Below are positions 1-6,789 of a stretch of DNA of 22,734 nt, in pieces. This DNA comes from Methanobacteriota archaeon (lineage in GTDB: Archaea; Thermoplasmatota; Poseidoniia; Poseidoniales; Poseidoniaceae). A model generated the notes under the pieces. It did not search any database. It had not been told where the DNA came from and was given only the letters and a program-made list of their open reading frames with translations. The stretch is from contig PBTA01000026.1 of assembly GCA_002726395.1 (NCBI GenBank), positions 5,989 to 28,722 of the forward strand, given 5' to 3'. Both the position numbers and the translations under genes were made by a program. How positions within the stretch are numbered: the first letter of the stretch is position 1; each line of letters opens with the position of its first letter.

Positions 1-627
1 TGAATTACCCTTTGGTTGGAATTTTACTAATGCTGCAAGGGCAGTAACTCTTGTTTCTAACCAATTTTTGTGGCGGGGGATTGCCCATTCTTGTAACTCG
101 AAGTTTGTTGCTGGTTGTTGTAAAAATTCAACATCTATTTGATCTAATTCCCTCTCTTCTTGGGCTAGTGAAATAACAGTATGTGACAGGTTTTGCTCAA
201 ACTCTGGAGTTGTTTTGTAACCAAATTTATTGAATATTTTCAGACCTGAATCTTCTACAGGGTTATGGCTAGCGGTAATCATGCAACCAAATTCTGCATT
301 GTGAGACAATGTGGCTAAGTGAAGGGTTGGAGTGGCACATAGTCCAATATGTACGACTTCAAATTCTGCAAGGTTTAGCCCTAGAGTCAAAGATTCTGCA
401 AGTTTCATGTTAGCAGGCCGGTCATCCCATCCAATCACTACAGTCATTTTCTGCGGAGAATGTTGATCGATCATACGACCAAGTGACTCTCCTATTAATT
501 GCATAATTGCTGGGGAAATTTCTCGATGCTCAAGCAATCGCTTTATTGCAGATTTCTCGCCAATCTGCTCTAGGTTGACTAATCCACGAATCCCATCAGT
601 ACCAAATAGGTTCTCGACCATCAACAT
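1..627 (-). CDS. glmM: Phosphohexomutase (phosphoglucosamine mutase-like), partial, C-terminus off the left edge
   Basis: This gene encodes an alpha-D-phosphohexomutase, an enzyme that moves a phosphate between C6 and C1 of a hexose phosphate in the cytoplasm. Seen directly: an N-terminal FGTDGIRG motif at residues 8-15, typical of GlmM-type mutases, and the active-site loop ITASHNP whose phosphorylated serine is Ser120. Only 209 codons are present; the metal-binding DGD loop and the sugar-specificity and phosphate-binding domains lie outside the window. The start ATG overlaps the stop of the upstream beta-helix gene by one base (TGATG), which argues for translational coupling and supports this start; a second ATG lies two codons further in. 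A stretch at about residues 19-40 is longer than in bacterial GlmM. Pairing with a GlmU-like acyltransferase favours glucosamine phosphate as substrate, but a phosphomannomutase/phosphoglucomutase role cannot be excluded from the N-terminal part alone. Confidence 0.88.
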   Translation of the reverse strand, partial: MLMVENLFGTDGIRGLVNLEQIGEKSAIKRLLEHREISPAIMQLIGESLGRMIDQHSPQKMTVVIGWDDRPANMKLAESLTLGLNLAEFEVVHIGLCATPTLHLATLSHNAEFGCMITASHNPVEDSGLKIFNKFGYKTTPEFEQNLSHTVISLAQEERELDQIDVEFLQQPATNFELQEWAIPRHKNWLETRVTALAALVKFQPKGNS

Positions 628-1328
628 CACCTGTGGTTGGAATTTTCTCCGTGAACACCTGTAACTGTGACATTTGGCCAAACGGTACTATTACGACCCA
701 GTATTGTGCCAGGGTTTGTAACTGCATTACAACCTAATTGACAACCCTCTCCAAGAATCGCCCCAAATTTCCTTAGTCCACTTGGCCTTCGATCATCACC
801 AATTCTGAGGAATACTTCTTCCCCATCGTTTCTCAAATTACTTAGTTTTACACCTGCCCCAAGATTGACTGCCTTACCGAGTATGGAGTCTCCAACATAA
901 TTAAAGTGGGGTGCTTTTGCGCCGGGAAGTAAAATTGAATGTTTCACTTCTGATGCATGTCCAACAACTGCGGTAGAGCAAATCCAAGAGTATTCTCTAA
1001 CATATGCTCCATGCCTAATTACGGCCTCGTTGCCAATATAGCAAGGGCCGATGAAATGTGTTGATGGTTCTACTATTGCACTCTGTTCGATGATTACTGG
1101 TCCATTGCTTTCGTCAAGGGTAATCGATGATGGCAATTTTTTAAGGTCCCGGGAATTTGAATGATTGCTAACCAACTTATCCATTTGTTGTTGCAAGGAA
1201 TTAGCGGATGATTTGTCTAGGATTGTCCAAGAAGGTTGGGACTCTGGTAATATTGGAATAGGTTCTGGCGCCGGGTGAGAAAGGCTGGGAAAGAGGGTTT
1301 CAGAAAATGCTTCTCTAGGCCATTCCAT
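627..1328 (-). CDS. Left-handed beta-helix acyltransferase related to the GlmU C-terminal domain
   Basis: A 233-residue protein whose second half (from about residue 75) is a left-handed beta-helix made of hexapeptide turns. The segment around residues 138-165 aligns by eye with the GlmU acetyltransferase active site: K-A-P-H-F-x-Y-x-G-D, with the catalytic-type histidine near residue 141, then a GAGxxxSNxRNDG loop resembling the GAGTxxxNYDG loop of GlmU. The likely role is therefore transfer of an acyl group, probably acetyl from acetyl-CoA, to an amino sugar phosphate during UDP-GlcNAc-like precursor synthesis. The N-terminal uridylyltransferase domain of bifunctional GlmU is absent; the first 70 residues are proline-rich and probably partly disordered, resembling the linker in bacterial GlmU-related proteins. 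It overlaps the phosphohexomutase gene by one base and lies 37 bases after the winged-helix gene. The exact substrate is uncertain. Confidence 0.8.
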   Translation of the reverse strand: MEWPREAFSETLFPSLSHPAPEPIPILPESQPSWTILDKSSANSLQQQMDKLVSNHSNSRDLKKLPSSITLDESNGPVIIEQSAIVEPSTHFIGPCYIGNEAVIRHGAYVREYSWICSTAVVGHASEVKHSILLPGAKAPHFNYVGDSILGKAVNLGAGVKLSNLRNDGEEVFLRIGDDRRPSGLRKFGAILGEGCQLGCNAVTNPGTILGRNSTVWPNVTVTGVHGENSNHR

Positions 1329-1365
1329 GGTTATCCGAAAGGGTCTATGCCAATGAATCTGCCGT

Positions 1366-1626
1366 TTATGCAGCCACTCTGTACAGCCTCTTGCCTGTAG
1401 TGTTGTCTAATTTGAATCCGATGATATCTGATAGGTACCGGGGAATAAATAGGCCTACTTTTCTTGTTGTAAGGCCGTGGTTACGCATTCTACGTTCGTT
1501 GGAGAGGTAATGAACTATGTCTGCTGCGGAACAATCTGGAACGCCTGCAATGTATTCTATTATCTCTTCTTTCAGTCTAGCTAATCTGGCTTCCTTTTGA
1601 CTTCCTTTGCCCCTCATCTCTATCAT
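1366..1626 (-). CDS. Small winged-helix-like protein, possible DNA-binding regulator
   Basis: An 86-residue basic protein that I do not recognise as a named family. After a charged N-terminal helix (residues 4-25), the pattern CSAADIVHYLSNE followed by LTTRKVGLFIPRYL and a closing GKRLYRV strand reads as helix-turn-helix plus a beta wing, the layout of a small winged-helix protein. It is the first gene of a minus-strand unit with the beta-helix acyltransferase (37-base gap) and the phosphohexomutase. A strong TATA element is centred 24 bases before the chosen ATG, which suits a leaderless transcript and supports this start; a second in-frame ATG is at codon 4. A role as regulator of its own unit is inference; it could equally be a nucleic-acid-binding accessory protein. 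Confidence 0.7.
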   Translation of the reverse strand: MIEMRGKGSQKEARLARLKEEIIEYIAGVPDCSAADIVHYLSNERRMRNHGLTTRKVGLFIPRYLSDIIGFKLDNTTGKRLYRVAA

Positions 1627-1643
1627 ATATTGATACGCTTACA

Positions 1644-1655
1644 AATTATATAATT
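1644..1655 (-). promoter_or_regulatory. Palindromic TATA box before the winged-helix / beta-helix / mutase unit
   Basis: The 12-base sequence AATTATATAATT is a perfect palindrome. Its centre is 24 bases upstream of the ATG at 1626 on the minus strand, the spacing expected between an archaeal TATA box and the first base of a leaderless mRNA. It lies in the 67-base gap after the stop of the preceding gene, so it probably starts a separate transcript for the sugar-precursor unit. Being symmetric it could in principle direct transcription both ways, but no plausible plus-strand gene lies downstream. Confidence 0.6.
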
Positions 1656-1693
1656 GCTAAATTGGGATGTCCTTGGGCTCCCAGCATTCATGT

Positions 1694-2503
1694 TTAGCAG
1701 GTTGTCAAAATATCCTGCCATTTCATAAAAGAACCTTTTCTGAAATAGTTTGTATGGAAGTCCCTCTGCCCAACATGATAACATCGAATGATTTTACCTC
1801 TGCTGTCATAACAACCATGCCGCGTGTGAACTGGAACTATTACTTCACTAACATCAAATTTCGGTCCGTTTTGATCTGGCTCTGTGTCAGTGCAGGTCTC
1901 AAGATTACCGTCTAAAGACATTGATTCTATGTCTGGGTGCCTAAGTTCTGGGTCAAATTCTAGCATTATTTCGCCTTCATTTGGTTTTACTGGGCGCCAA
2001 TCTGTGCTTGAACCGTTACCCAACCACTGTATCATTGACTTCATTTGTTGGATCGTAACAAAACCAAGGTGAGTCTTCTCCCACCATCCTTTAGATCTGG
2101 CCATTGTAATATGGTGGACTCCGGGTTGAATCATGCGCGAGTCTAGGCTATCTGCATATGTGCGACACAAACCCCTAATCCTAACGGTGACTACTGGTAT
2201 TATGCCAAGCCCAAGTCGGGCTAGTTGAAACGGATTTGCTAACTCTCCCAGCAGCAATAGAGGTCGTCTATCAGCCATTGCTGGAGCTGTATGATTAGTC
2301 AAGTGTTGGCTTACTTTCTCTTGCCCAACCATAGCATTTGCAATCGCTTCCTTGATACCTTCAATAGATGATTCGTGCTCCGCCATTGGTGGCAAATCAA
2401 GCGTATGGAATTCTTGGTTAGAAACAATGAACGAGGTTTTTGGCAACGGGTGAGGAGAATTGTTTGGGGCATATTGCCACATCGAGGCGTTCATCTTCTC
2501 CAT
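1694..2503 (-). CDS. Conserved-looking hypothetical protein of unknown function
   Basis: A 269-residue protein without signal peptide or clear membrane segments; I recognise no family. The N-terminal 50 residues are proline/serine-rich and probably flexible. The middle part (about 75-150) contains a Leu-rich stretch (RRPLLLLGELANPF) and a compact alternating alpha/beta-like region with a WWEKTHLGFVTIQQM segment. The C-terminal quarter is acidic and then holds two cysteines ten residues apart (C-YDSRGKIIR-C) followed by a His/Phe/Tyr-rich end and a final CysCOOH. No NTP-binding or catalytic signature is visible. It lies 37 bases after the zinc-ribbon gene on the same strand, so the two are probably co-transcribed. 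Reading-frame length, unbroken frame and codon usage like its neighbours support it as a real gene. Confidence 0.65.
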   Translation of the reverse strand: MEKMNASMWQYAPNNSPHPLPKTSFIVSNQEFHTLDLPPMAEHESSIEGIKEAIANAMVGQEKVSQHLTNHTAPAMADRRPLLLLGELANPFQLARLGLGIIPVVTVRIRGLCRTYADSLDSRMIQPGVHHITMARSKGWWEKTHLGFVTIQQMKSMIQWLGNGSSTDWRPVKPNEGEIMLEFDPELRHPDIESMSLDGNLETCTDTEPDQNGPKFDVSEVIVPVHTRHGCYDSRGKIIRCYHVGQRDFHTNYFRKGSFMKWQDILTTC

Positions 2504-2540
2504 ATAGAAGCCTCTAAGTTTATGTTCTTGAATACGCCGA

Positions 2541-2891
2541 TTATTCCATGAAGGTTGATTCTAGTTGGCATTGGGGGCAAGTTACCTTGATTGGCCTAAT
2601 TGCCGGGATCCCCAATGCTGCGCCACATCCAGGACAATTAATCGCCTGACTTACTTCTTGACGGCGTTGAGAAGCGTCTTGACTAGGGTCATATTCGAAC
2701 CGATAATTGCTTGTGGACGGTAGTGTCATATTGAGCGATTGTTGAGTTGTCTGCCGATTGATTGGCAGCATTGCCAATATTTGGATTGATGTTAGATTAT
2801 ACTTTTTGCCTATACTGGCGGCATGTAAGTTCCTCTCATCAACTGATGACGTCATAAGAAGAGTGTATTCCTCGGGAGAAATAATTGTCAT
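2541..2891 (-). CDS. Small protein with a C-terminal zinc ribbon
   Basis: A 116-residue protein of unknown function. The C-terminal third carries two CxxC knuckles (CPGC near residue 87 and CPQC near residue 107), a typical zinc-ribbon spacing, followed by a short acidic end. The N-terminal half is helical, with a segment (HAASIGKKYNLTSIQILAMLP) that could form a helix-turn-helix but is not decisive. The middle, about residues 48-80, is polar and Gln/Ser-rich. Zinc ribbons of this type serve in transcription, translation or protein-protein contacts, and nothing here selects among these. It is the first gene of the minus-strand pair with the 269-residue protein and is divergent from the CBS-domain gene across a 144-base intergenic region containing a TATATATA-type element. 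Confidence 0.72.
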   Translation of the reverse strand: MTIISPEEYTLLMTSSVDERNLHAASIGKKYNLTSIQILAMLPINRQTTQQSLNMTLPSTSNYRFEYDPSQDASQRRQEVSQAINCPGCGAALGIPAIRPIKVTCPQCQLESTFME

Positions 2892-2974
2892 AATGTAATG
2901 GAAGTTATCTTTGCTTTAGAGCATTTACCTGCCTTGAGTATGTGGGCAATTTGCAAAAACAGACCAAATACATG

Positions 2975-2984
2975 ATATATATAT
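2975..2984. promoter_or_regulatory. Symmetric TATA-like element in the divergent zinc-ribbon / CBS intergenic region
   Basis: The run ATATATATAT is the most TATA-like sequence in the 144-base region between two divergent genes. For the plus-strand CBS gene it ends 52 bases before the ATG at 3036, so a start site about 25 bases downstream would leave a leader of roughly 30 bases. For the minus-strand zinc-ribbon gene it lies 84 bases before the ATG at 2891, leaving a leader of about 55-60 bases. Because the element reads the same on both strands it might serve both genes. Confidence 0.42.
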
Positions 2985-3035
2985 TGGAAGAGTTCAAAAC
3001 AGATTGTAGTTGGCCACGGGTTAAGGGGCCTAGGG

Positions 3036-3518
3036 ATGAGTAGGACAAAGATGCGTAAAACAGCACGTGACAAATTGGAAAAAATGTCTCCACAAGAGCG
3101 GTCTAAAGCCGTAAGGAGCATCAATTGTAGGGAAACTATGACGGATGCGAACTGGGTCTTTGCCAATGATACTATGGCTGATGTTTTAGACGACCTAACG
3201 CAAAACAATTGGGACCATGTCTTTGTTGTAAACAAAGAAGGCGTGCCTATGGGGAGAATTCATGCTGTTGATGTACTGAAGATTGTCGCAAAAAAGAATG
3301 TTGAGCGTTCAGTTGCTTGGATGTTGAGCGTTCCGGCACAGCAATTAATCAATTTACCACCACTAACTGTAAAATCAGACACACCGTTACTTAAGGCCGG
3401 GGCTCTAATGTTAACTCATGACTTAAATCAGGTTGCAGTGGTTAATCAACAAGGCGTCTTGGTTGGCGTTGTAGGTTACAAAACTATGGCCAAGAATTTG
3501 CCGCGTTTCATCCTGTGA
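3036..3518 (+). CDS. Two-CBS-domain protein
   Basis: A 160-residue cytoplasmic protein that consists almost wholly of a pair of CBS domains after a basic N-terminal helix (residues 1-25). The first domain runs from about residue 31 to 85 (TMADVLDDL, then DHVFVVNKEGVPMGRIHAVDVLK), the second from about 100 to 158 (PLLKAGALM, then NQVAVVNQQGVLVGVVGYKTMAK). Both contain the hydrophobic V-V-N-x-x-G-V-x-x-G pattern of the family. CBS pairs bind adenine nucleotides or SAM and usually control a partner enzyme or channel; no partner domain is fused here and the ligand cannot be read from the sequence. The gene is divergent from the zinc-ribbon gene and its stop codon directly abuts, tail to tail, the stop of the DUF373 gene (no intergenic base). 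Confidence 0.9.
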   Translation: MSRTKMRKTARDKLEKMSPQERSKAVRSINCRETMTDANWVFANDTMADVLDDLTQNNWDHVFVVNKEGVPMGRIHAVDVLKIVAKKNVERSVAWMLSVPAQQLINLPPLTVKSDTPLLKAGALMLTHDLNQVAVVNQQGVLVGVVGYKTMAKNLPRFIL

Positions 3519-4637
3519 TTAAATTCCCCAATAACGGTCTGATTGGGCTTGCTTGGCTTGTAATGAATTCTTGATAGTTGTCGCCATCCATAGCACAACT
3601 ACCCAAATCAATGGATATGCTAGGTCGGTTAAGATTTGATTGACACTGAATTCATAAGATTCCCCATTGAGGACGTTGGTTGAGATTTGGAGAGCTGAAT
3701 CTACAAATGAGTAAACCACCATGCCAAAAATGCTCAAAACAATCAGCCTTCCAGAAAACGAACCACGTCTAAGACGTAAAAACATAAAGCCTGCGGTCGA
3801 GGTTAAGAATGCAATAACGATCCATGCCAAAGCAGCATGAGTCACCTCAAGCCACAATATCGAGTTTGTACTATCGGTTACTAAATTCGTATAGGCCCGG
3901 TATCCTTCAGCTACCGCAAATATTGCACTAAACAAGGTAGCTGTCCACAACAATGATGAGAACATTGCTGCATCGGCGTTATCTCGCATTTCTTGAATTA
4001 CTCGGTTTACCGTAGTCTCAATTCCTGCACCTTTACTGAAGATGTACAATCCTGTGACCAATGGAAGTGCACCAATTACAATGCCGCCAATTTCTGCTGG
4101 AAGCATTATTCCGAGACCCAATATCGCCAATACAAGCCCAAATGGAATCATGATTTTGGCTCGCCACTTAGGGTCCTCAAGAGCTTTGACGATGTAGTAA
4201 TAAGTGCCTTCAATACCTTTGGATTGTTTGACTATTATTTTCTCAACGTGGTCAATTCTTACTTGAGACTGAATAATTGGCAATACCGATTCGTCTTCAG
4301 CACCATCTGTTACTAGAATCGCTTTATCTGGTTGGAATGTAGTAACTATTTCTTCGAGTTGGGCAGAAATTGCCCGATCTGAACGAATTCCAACTTTTTC
4401 ATCACCAGTAAGAATTGCGATTTCAACCTCATCATCATCACCAAGTGATTCTGAAAGGTTGTCGTGTTGTGATAATGCGCCTAAAATTGCATTTGTGTCG
4501 CTTTCTTCCGGGTCTGCAATACCGAGTTTAAGTGCAGCAGTAAGGACTTGCCGGCGCCCGACTACGGGGCCCCTAATAGCAGTTTTAATGCCAAGATCGT
4601 TGTCACGATCAACTGTCAAAACGAGCGTTCGAGTCAT
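3519..4637 (-). CDS. DUF373 family archaeal membrane protein
   Basis: A 372-residue integral membrane protein of the archaeal DUF373 family, whose function is unknown. The soluble N-terminal domain carries the family marks: a TVDRDNDLGIKTAIRGPVVGR segment near the start, TGDEKVGIRSDRAI near residue 80 and LVTDGAEDE near residue 110. From about residue 165 to the end there are about six or seven membrane segments (for example around 166-203, 230-250, 262-285, 300-320 and 335-355). I chose the ATG at 4637, which gives the usual family N-terminus; a GTG three codons upstream (4646) is also possible. It follows priL by 63 bases on the same strand and is convergent with the CBS gene. Linkage to priL may just reflect a shared transcript rather than a shared job. 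Confidence 0.9.
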   Translation of the reverse strand: MTRTLVLTVDRDNDLGIKTAIRGPVVGRRQVLTAALKLGIADPEESDTNAILGALSQHDNLSESLGDDDEVEIAILTGDEKVGIRSDRAISAQLEEIVTTFQPDKAILVTDGAEDESVLPIIQSQVRIDHVEKIIVKQSKGIEGTYYYIVKALEDPKWRAKIMIPFGLVLAILGLGIMLPAEIGGIVIGALPLVTGLYIFSKGAGIETTVNRVIQEMRDNADAAMFSSLLWTATLFSAIFAVAEGYRAYTNLVTDSTNSILWLEVTHAALAWIVIAFLTSTAGFMFLRLRRGSFSGRLIVLSIFGMVVYSFVDSALQISTNVLNGESYEFSVNQILTDLAYPLIWVVVLWMATTIKNSLQAKQAQSDRYWGI

Positions 4638-4700
4638 AGATTTCACCGTTGGTTATGCAGGCTAAAGCGTCTTACAATTCAAATCCTTCGCGCGAATTGA

Positions 4701-5963
4701 CTAAGATTCGGCGGGTTTTTCAGCAGAATCATTGGCCTCAGCTTGTTTAATCTGCTCTCCTTCAACTGGTTTATCATCAGGACGCGCCTCGATTTCAGCT
4801 TTTTGGTTTTTGGCTTTCCAACGTTGTGTTGCACGGATATATTTCAGCGGGTGGTCCATCCATGAGATATCACATAACCGATCGTCACCCGGCAGCACGG
4901 GACAATTGTGATTTAATTTCAATTTACTACATCCTGCAGGAGTGTATGACCCTTGATAGACGTGTTTTACCTGATATGATGTGGTTGATTCTTTAAAATC
5001 AGGGGCACCTTTGAAAAATCCGACGCAGGATTCTTCTGGCAAGGCTAGGGCTGCAGATATTGAAGCGAGGAATAATCGGCCAAAGTGGTTAACGTTTACT
5101 CCATTGGTTAATTCAGCAATTATGTTTCTCATACATGGCGGCCAATCCGATTCTTCTGCCCCAACCAGGGCAATCGCTTCGCTAGCTTTGCTAGCCATTA
5201 GGTTACGCACCATGCCAACTGGTTCTGCAAGGCGCATGGCAAGCTCAAGGTCAATGTTCTTCATCTTTTCAAGCGCTTCTTGTTCGATGTGTTGTTTTAT
5301 CCGTTCGCGCAGTAATCTGGCTAATTTAGCTGAAGATGAATATTGCTGTTCATTGAATAGTGTTACCTTTCCTGCACTGACTTGATTGTTGGCCAGTCGC
5401 CACCTTGAGCCTGTTATCTTAGGACATATCTCGATAAAATCTGCAAGACCGATTTTCCATACATTGCCATCTTGACTTTGCCTTAATTTTCTTGCGCTGG
5501 CTTGATTAATTGGTTGCGAACGTGCAACTGATTGGTCATCTTTCTCGATTTGCGAGATAAAGGTTTTAGCAATTTTTACCAGGTTTTCTGAGTCTCTAGT
5601 TAAGATCTGTTCGGCACGTGTTGCCTCAGCTTGTGCCCAGCGTGAGATTAGTCTTTCATCTTCAGAAGCAAACACTACTAGACGTGCATAGTAAAACGAA
5701 AATGCTTCTATTATTCGCCCTTCTTCGGTAAAAATATCCCCGCCTACAACAGCAACGCCTTCCTTTGATTCAATTGAATCAATCAATCTGATGCGGGCTC
5801 TTTGTCTGGCTTTTTCCATCCACTGGCCTTCTAATAATTCCTCTAAGTCGATATCATGGTTGAGGGCTAAATTTTGTATCCAAGGCGAGGCTTGAGGAAG
5901 GAATGGGTACCTAGCTAAAGTCACATCATCCTCTATTGAGGGGGTGACTTTTGGAGCCGGCAT
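4701..5963 (-). CDS. priL: DNA primase large subunit PriL
   Basis: The non-catalytic large subunit of archaeal/eukaryotic-type primase, which with PriS makes the RNA primers for DNA replication. The evidence is the C-terminal Fe-S domain: cysteines near residues 276 (PPCMRNI), 313 (ESCVGFF), 344 (TPAGCSKL) and 352 (NHNCPVLPGDD), the last in the conserved setting of archaeal PriL, with the H-F-G-R-L-F-L helix between the first two. The N-terminal helical domain (about 10-200) is more divergent. The product is 420 residues; the last 30 residues are an Asp/Glu/Lys-rich, probably disordered tail. I prefer the ATG at 5963 (MPAPKVTP) over the ATG at 6002, because the 13 extra residues are hydrophobic and atypical and because an ATTGATATG element is centred about 27 bases before 5963. 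PriS is not in this window. It is divergent from mptE. Confidence 0.92.
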   Translation of the reverse strand: MPAPKVTPSIEDDVTLARYPFLPQASPWIQNLALNHDIDLEELLEGQWMEKARQRARIRLIDSIESKEGVAVVGGDIFTEEGRIIEAFSFYYARLVVFASEDERLISRWAQAEATRAEQILTRDSENLVKIAKTFISQIEKDDQSVARSQPINQASARKLRQSQDGNVWKIGLADFIEICPKITGSRWRLANNQVSAGKVTLFNEQQYSSSAKLARLLRERIKQHIEQEALEKMKNIDLELAMRLAEPVGMVRNLMASKASEAIALVGAEESDWPPCMRNIIAELTNGVNVNHFGRLFLASISAALALPEESCVGFFKGAPDFKESTTSYQVKHVYQGSYTPAGCSKLKLNHNCPVLPGDDRLCDISWMDHPLKYIRATQRWKAKNQKAEIEARPDDKPVEGEQIKQAEANDSAEKPAES

Positions 5964-6000
5964 GAGGACTCGACATTCTAAGACCCATATCAATACCACC

Positions 6001-6789
6001 ATGATAATGGTTCATTTGGTTGATTGGCTTGGCAGGGTTGTGACTGAAGACTTGGCTTCGCCGTTAATACGAGTGCAGTCTGTGGTAAGAGAGCACTTTG
6101 GTTGGAGTTATGATGATGATTTATCAAGTGCCAATAAGATGAGTATTTTGTTTTCCAACCCGAGCCCGTATGGTATTGAAAAATGGTCAGCAAAAACTCG
6201 TGAAACCAATAAAAATAATTTACAAAAAATTCTCCAAAAAAGTGAGCGGGTGATTATTGTCGGTGCGTCTATCACTGACGAAGAATTGTCAACTGTTAAT
6301 TTGGAAAATTGTGCAATTATTGCGGCTGATGGGTCTGTTGGTGCAATCGCAAATCATCACAATCTAGCCTGTGTAGTTACCGATTTTGACGGGAATCCTC
6401 ATCTTGATGCTGTGGCAAAGTGCGGGGTGCTTTTTGTTGCTCACGCACATGGGGACAACCAGCAACGGTGGGAAAACACCTTGAATAAATGGAATAGATA
6501 TCCCAGCCCGCCCAATCTAATATTGACTCACCAAGTTGGTCAATCAATAAATGGAATGGAGAATTATGGCGGGTTTACCGACGGAGATCGTGCTGTATGT
6601 CTAGCGATTGGTCTGGGAGTAGAATCGGGAAATATTAGTCTTCTTGGATTTTCCACTGGGCAAATTGGCAAATGGTCTGGAGTTACTAATATTGAACAGA
6701 AACTAATGAAATTAGAATGGATGTATCAAATTATTAAGATGGTCGGATTAGAAAATCAAGTGGACATCAGCGCTTCTTCAACGCTTTAA
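6001..6789 (+). CDS. mptE: 6-hydroxymethylpterin diphosphokinase MptE-like (DUF115)
   Basis: A 262-residue cytoplasmic enzyme of the archaeal MptE family, which activates 6-hydroxymethyl-7,8-dihydropterin with ATP in folate/methanopterin biosynthesis. Family marks that can be seen are VIIVGASITDEEL near residue 82 (corresponding to the G-x-G-P-S-L region, here altered), AADGSVGAI near 110, VVTDFDGNP near 127, HAHGDN near 150 and YGGFTDGDRAVCLA near 190, the acidic clusters expected to bind Mg-ATP. The start ATG at 6001 or 6007 is chosen; a GTG at 5944 would add 19 residues and overlap priL. The gene is divergent from priL with a 37-base gap and its 3' end overlaps the convergent beta-propeller gene by 23 bases. 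Whether the end product is a folate or a methanopterin-like cofactor cannot be told from here. Confidence 0.85.
   Translation: MIMVHLVDWLGRVVTEDLASPLIRVQSVVREHFGWSYDDDLSSANKMSILFSNPSPYGIEKWSAKTRETNKNNLQKILQKSERVIIVGASITDEELSTVNLENCAIIAADGSVGAIANHHNLACVVTDFDGNPHLDAVAKCGVLFVAHAHGDNQQRWENTLNKWNRYPSPPNLILTHQVGQSINGMENYGGFTDGDRAVCLAIGLGVESGNISLLGFSTGQIGKWSGVTNIEQKLMKLEWMYQIIKMVGLENQVDISASSTL

Noticed and set aside
1667..2072. Two short plus-strand frames (82 and 62 codons) opposite the 269-residue gene
   Set aside because: No start signal or motif; the longer minus-strand frame fits the gene order and spacing better.
2888..3235. A 115-codon minus-strand frame covering the divergent intergenic region and the start of the CBS gene
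   Set aside because: It overlaps a certain CBS-domain gene in the opposite direction and would cover the promoter region; its product is hydrophobic without recognisable pattern.
4981..5385. A 134-codon plus-strand frame
   Set aside because: Antisense to the Fe-S domain of priL, which is firmly identified.
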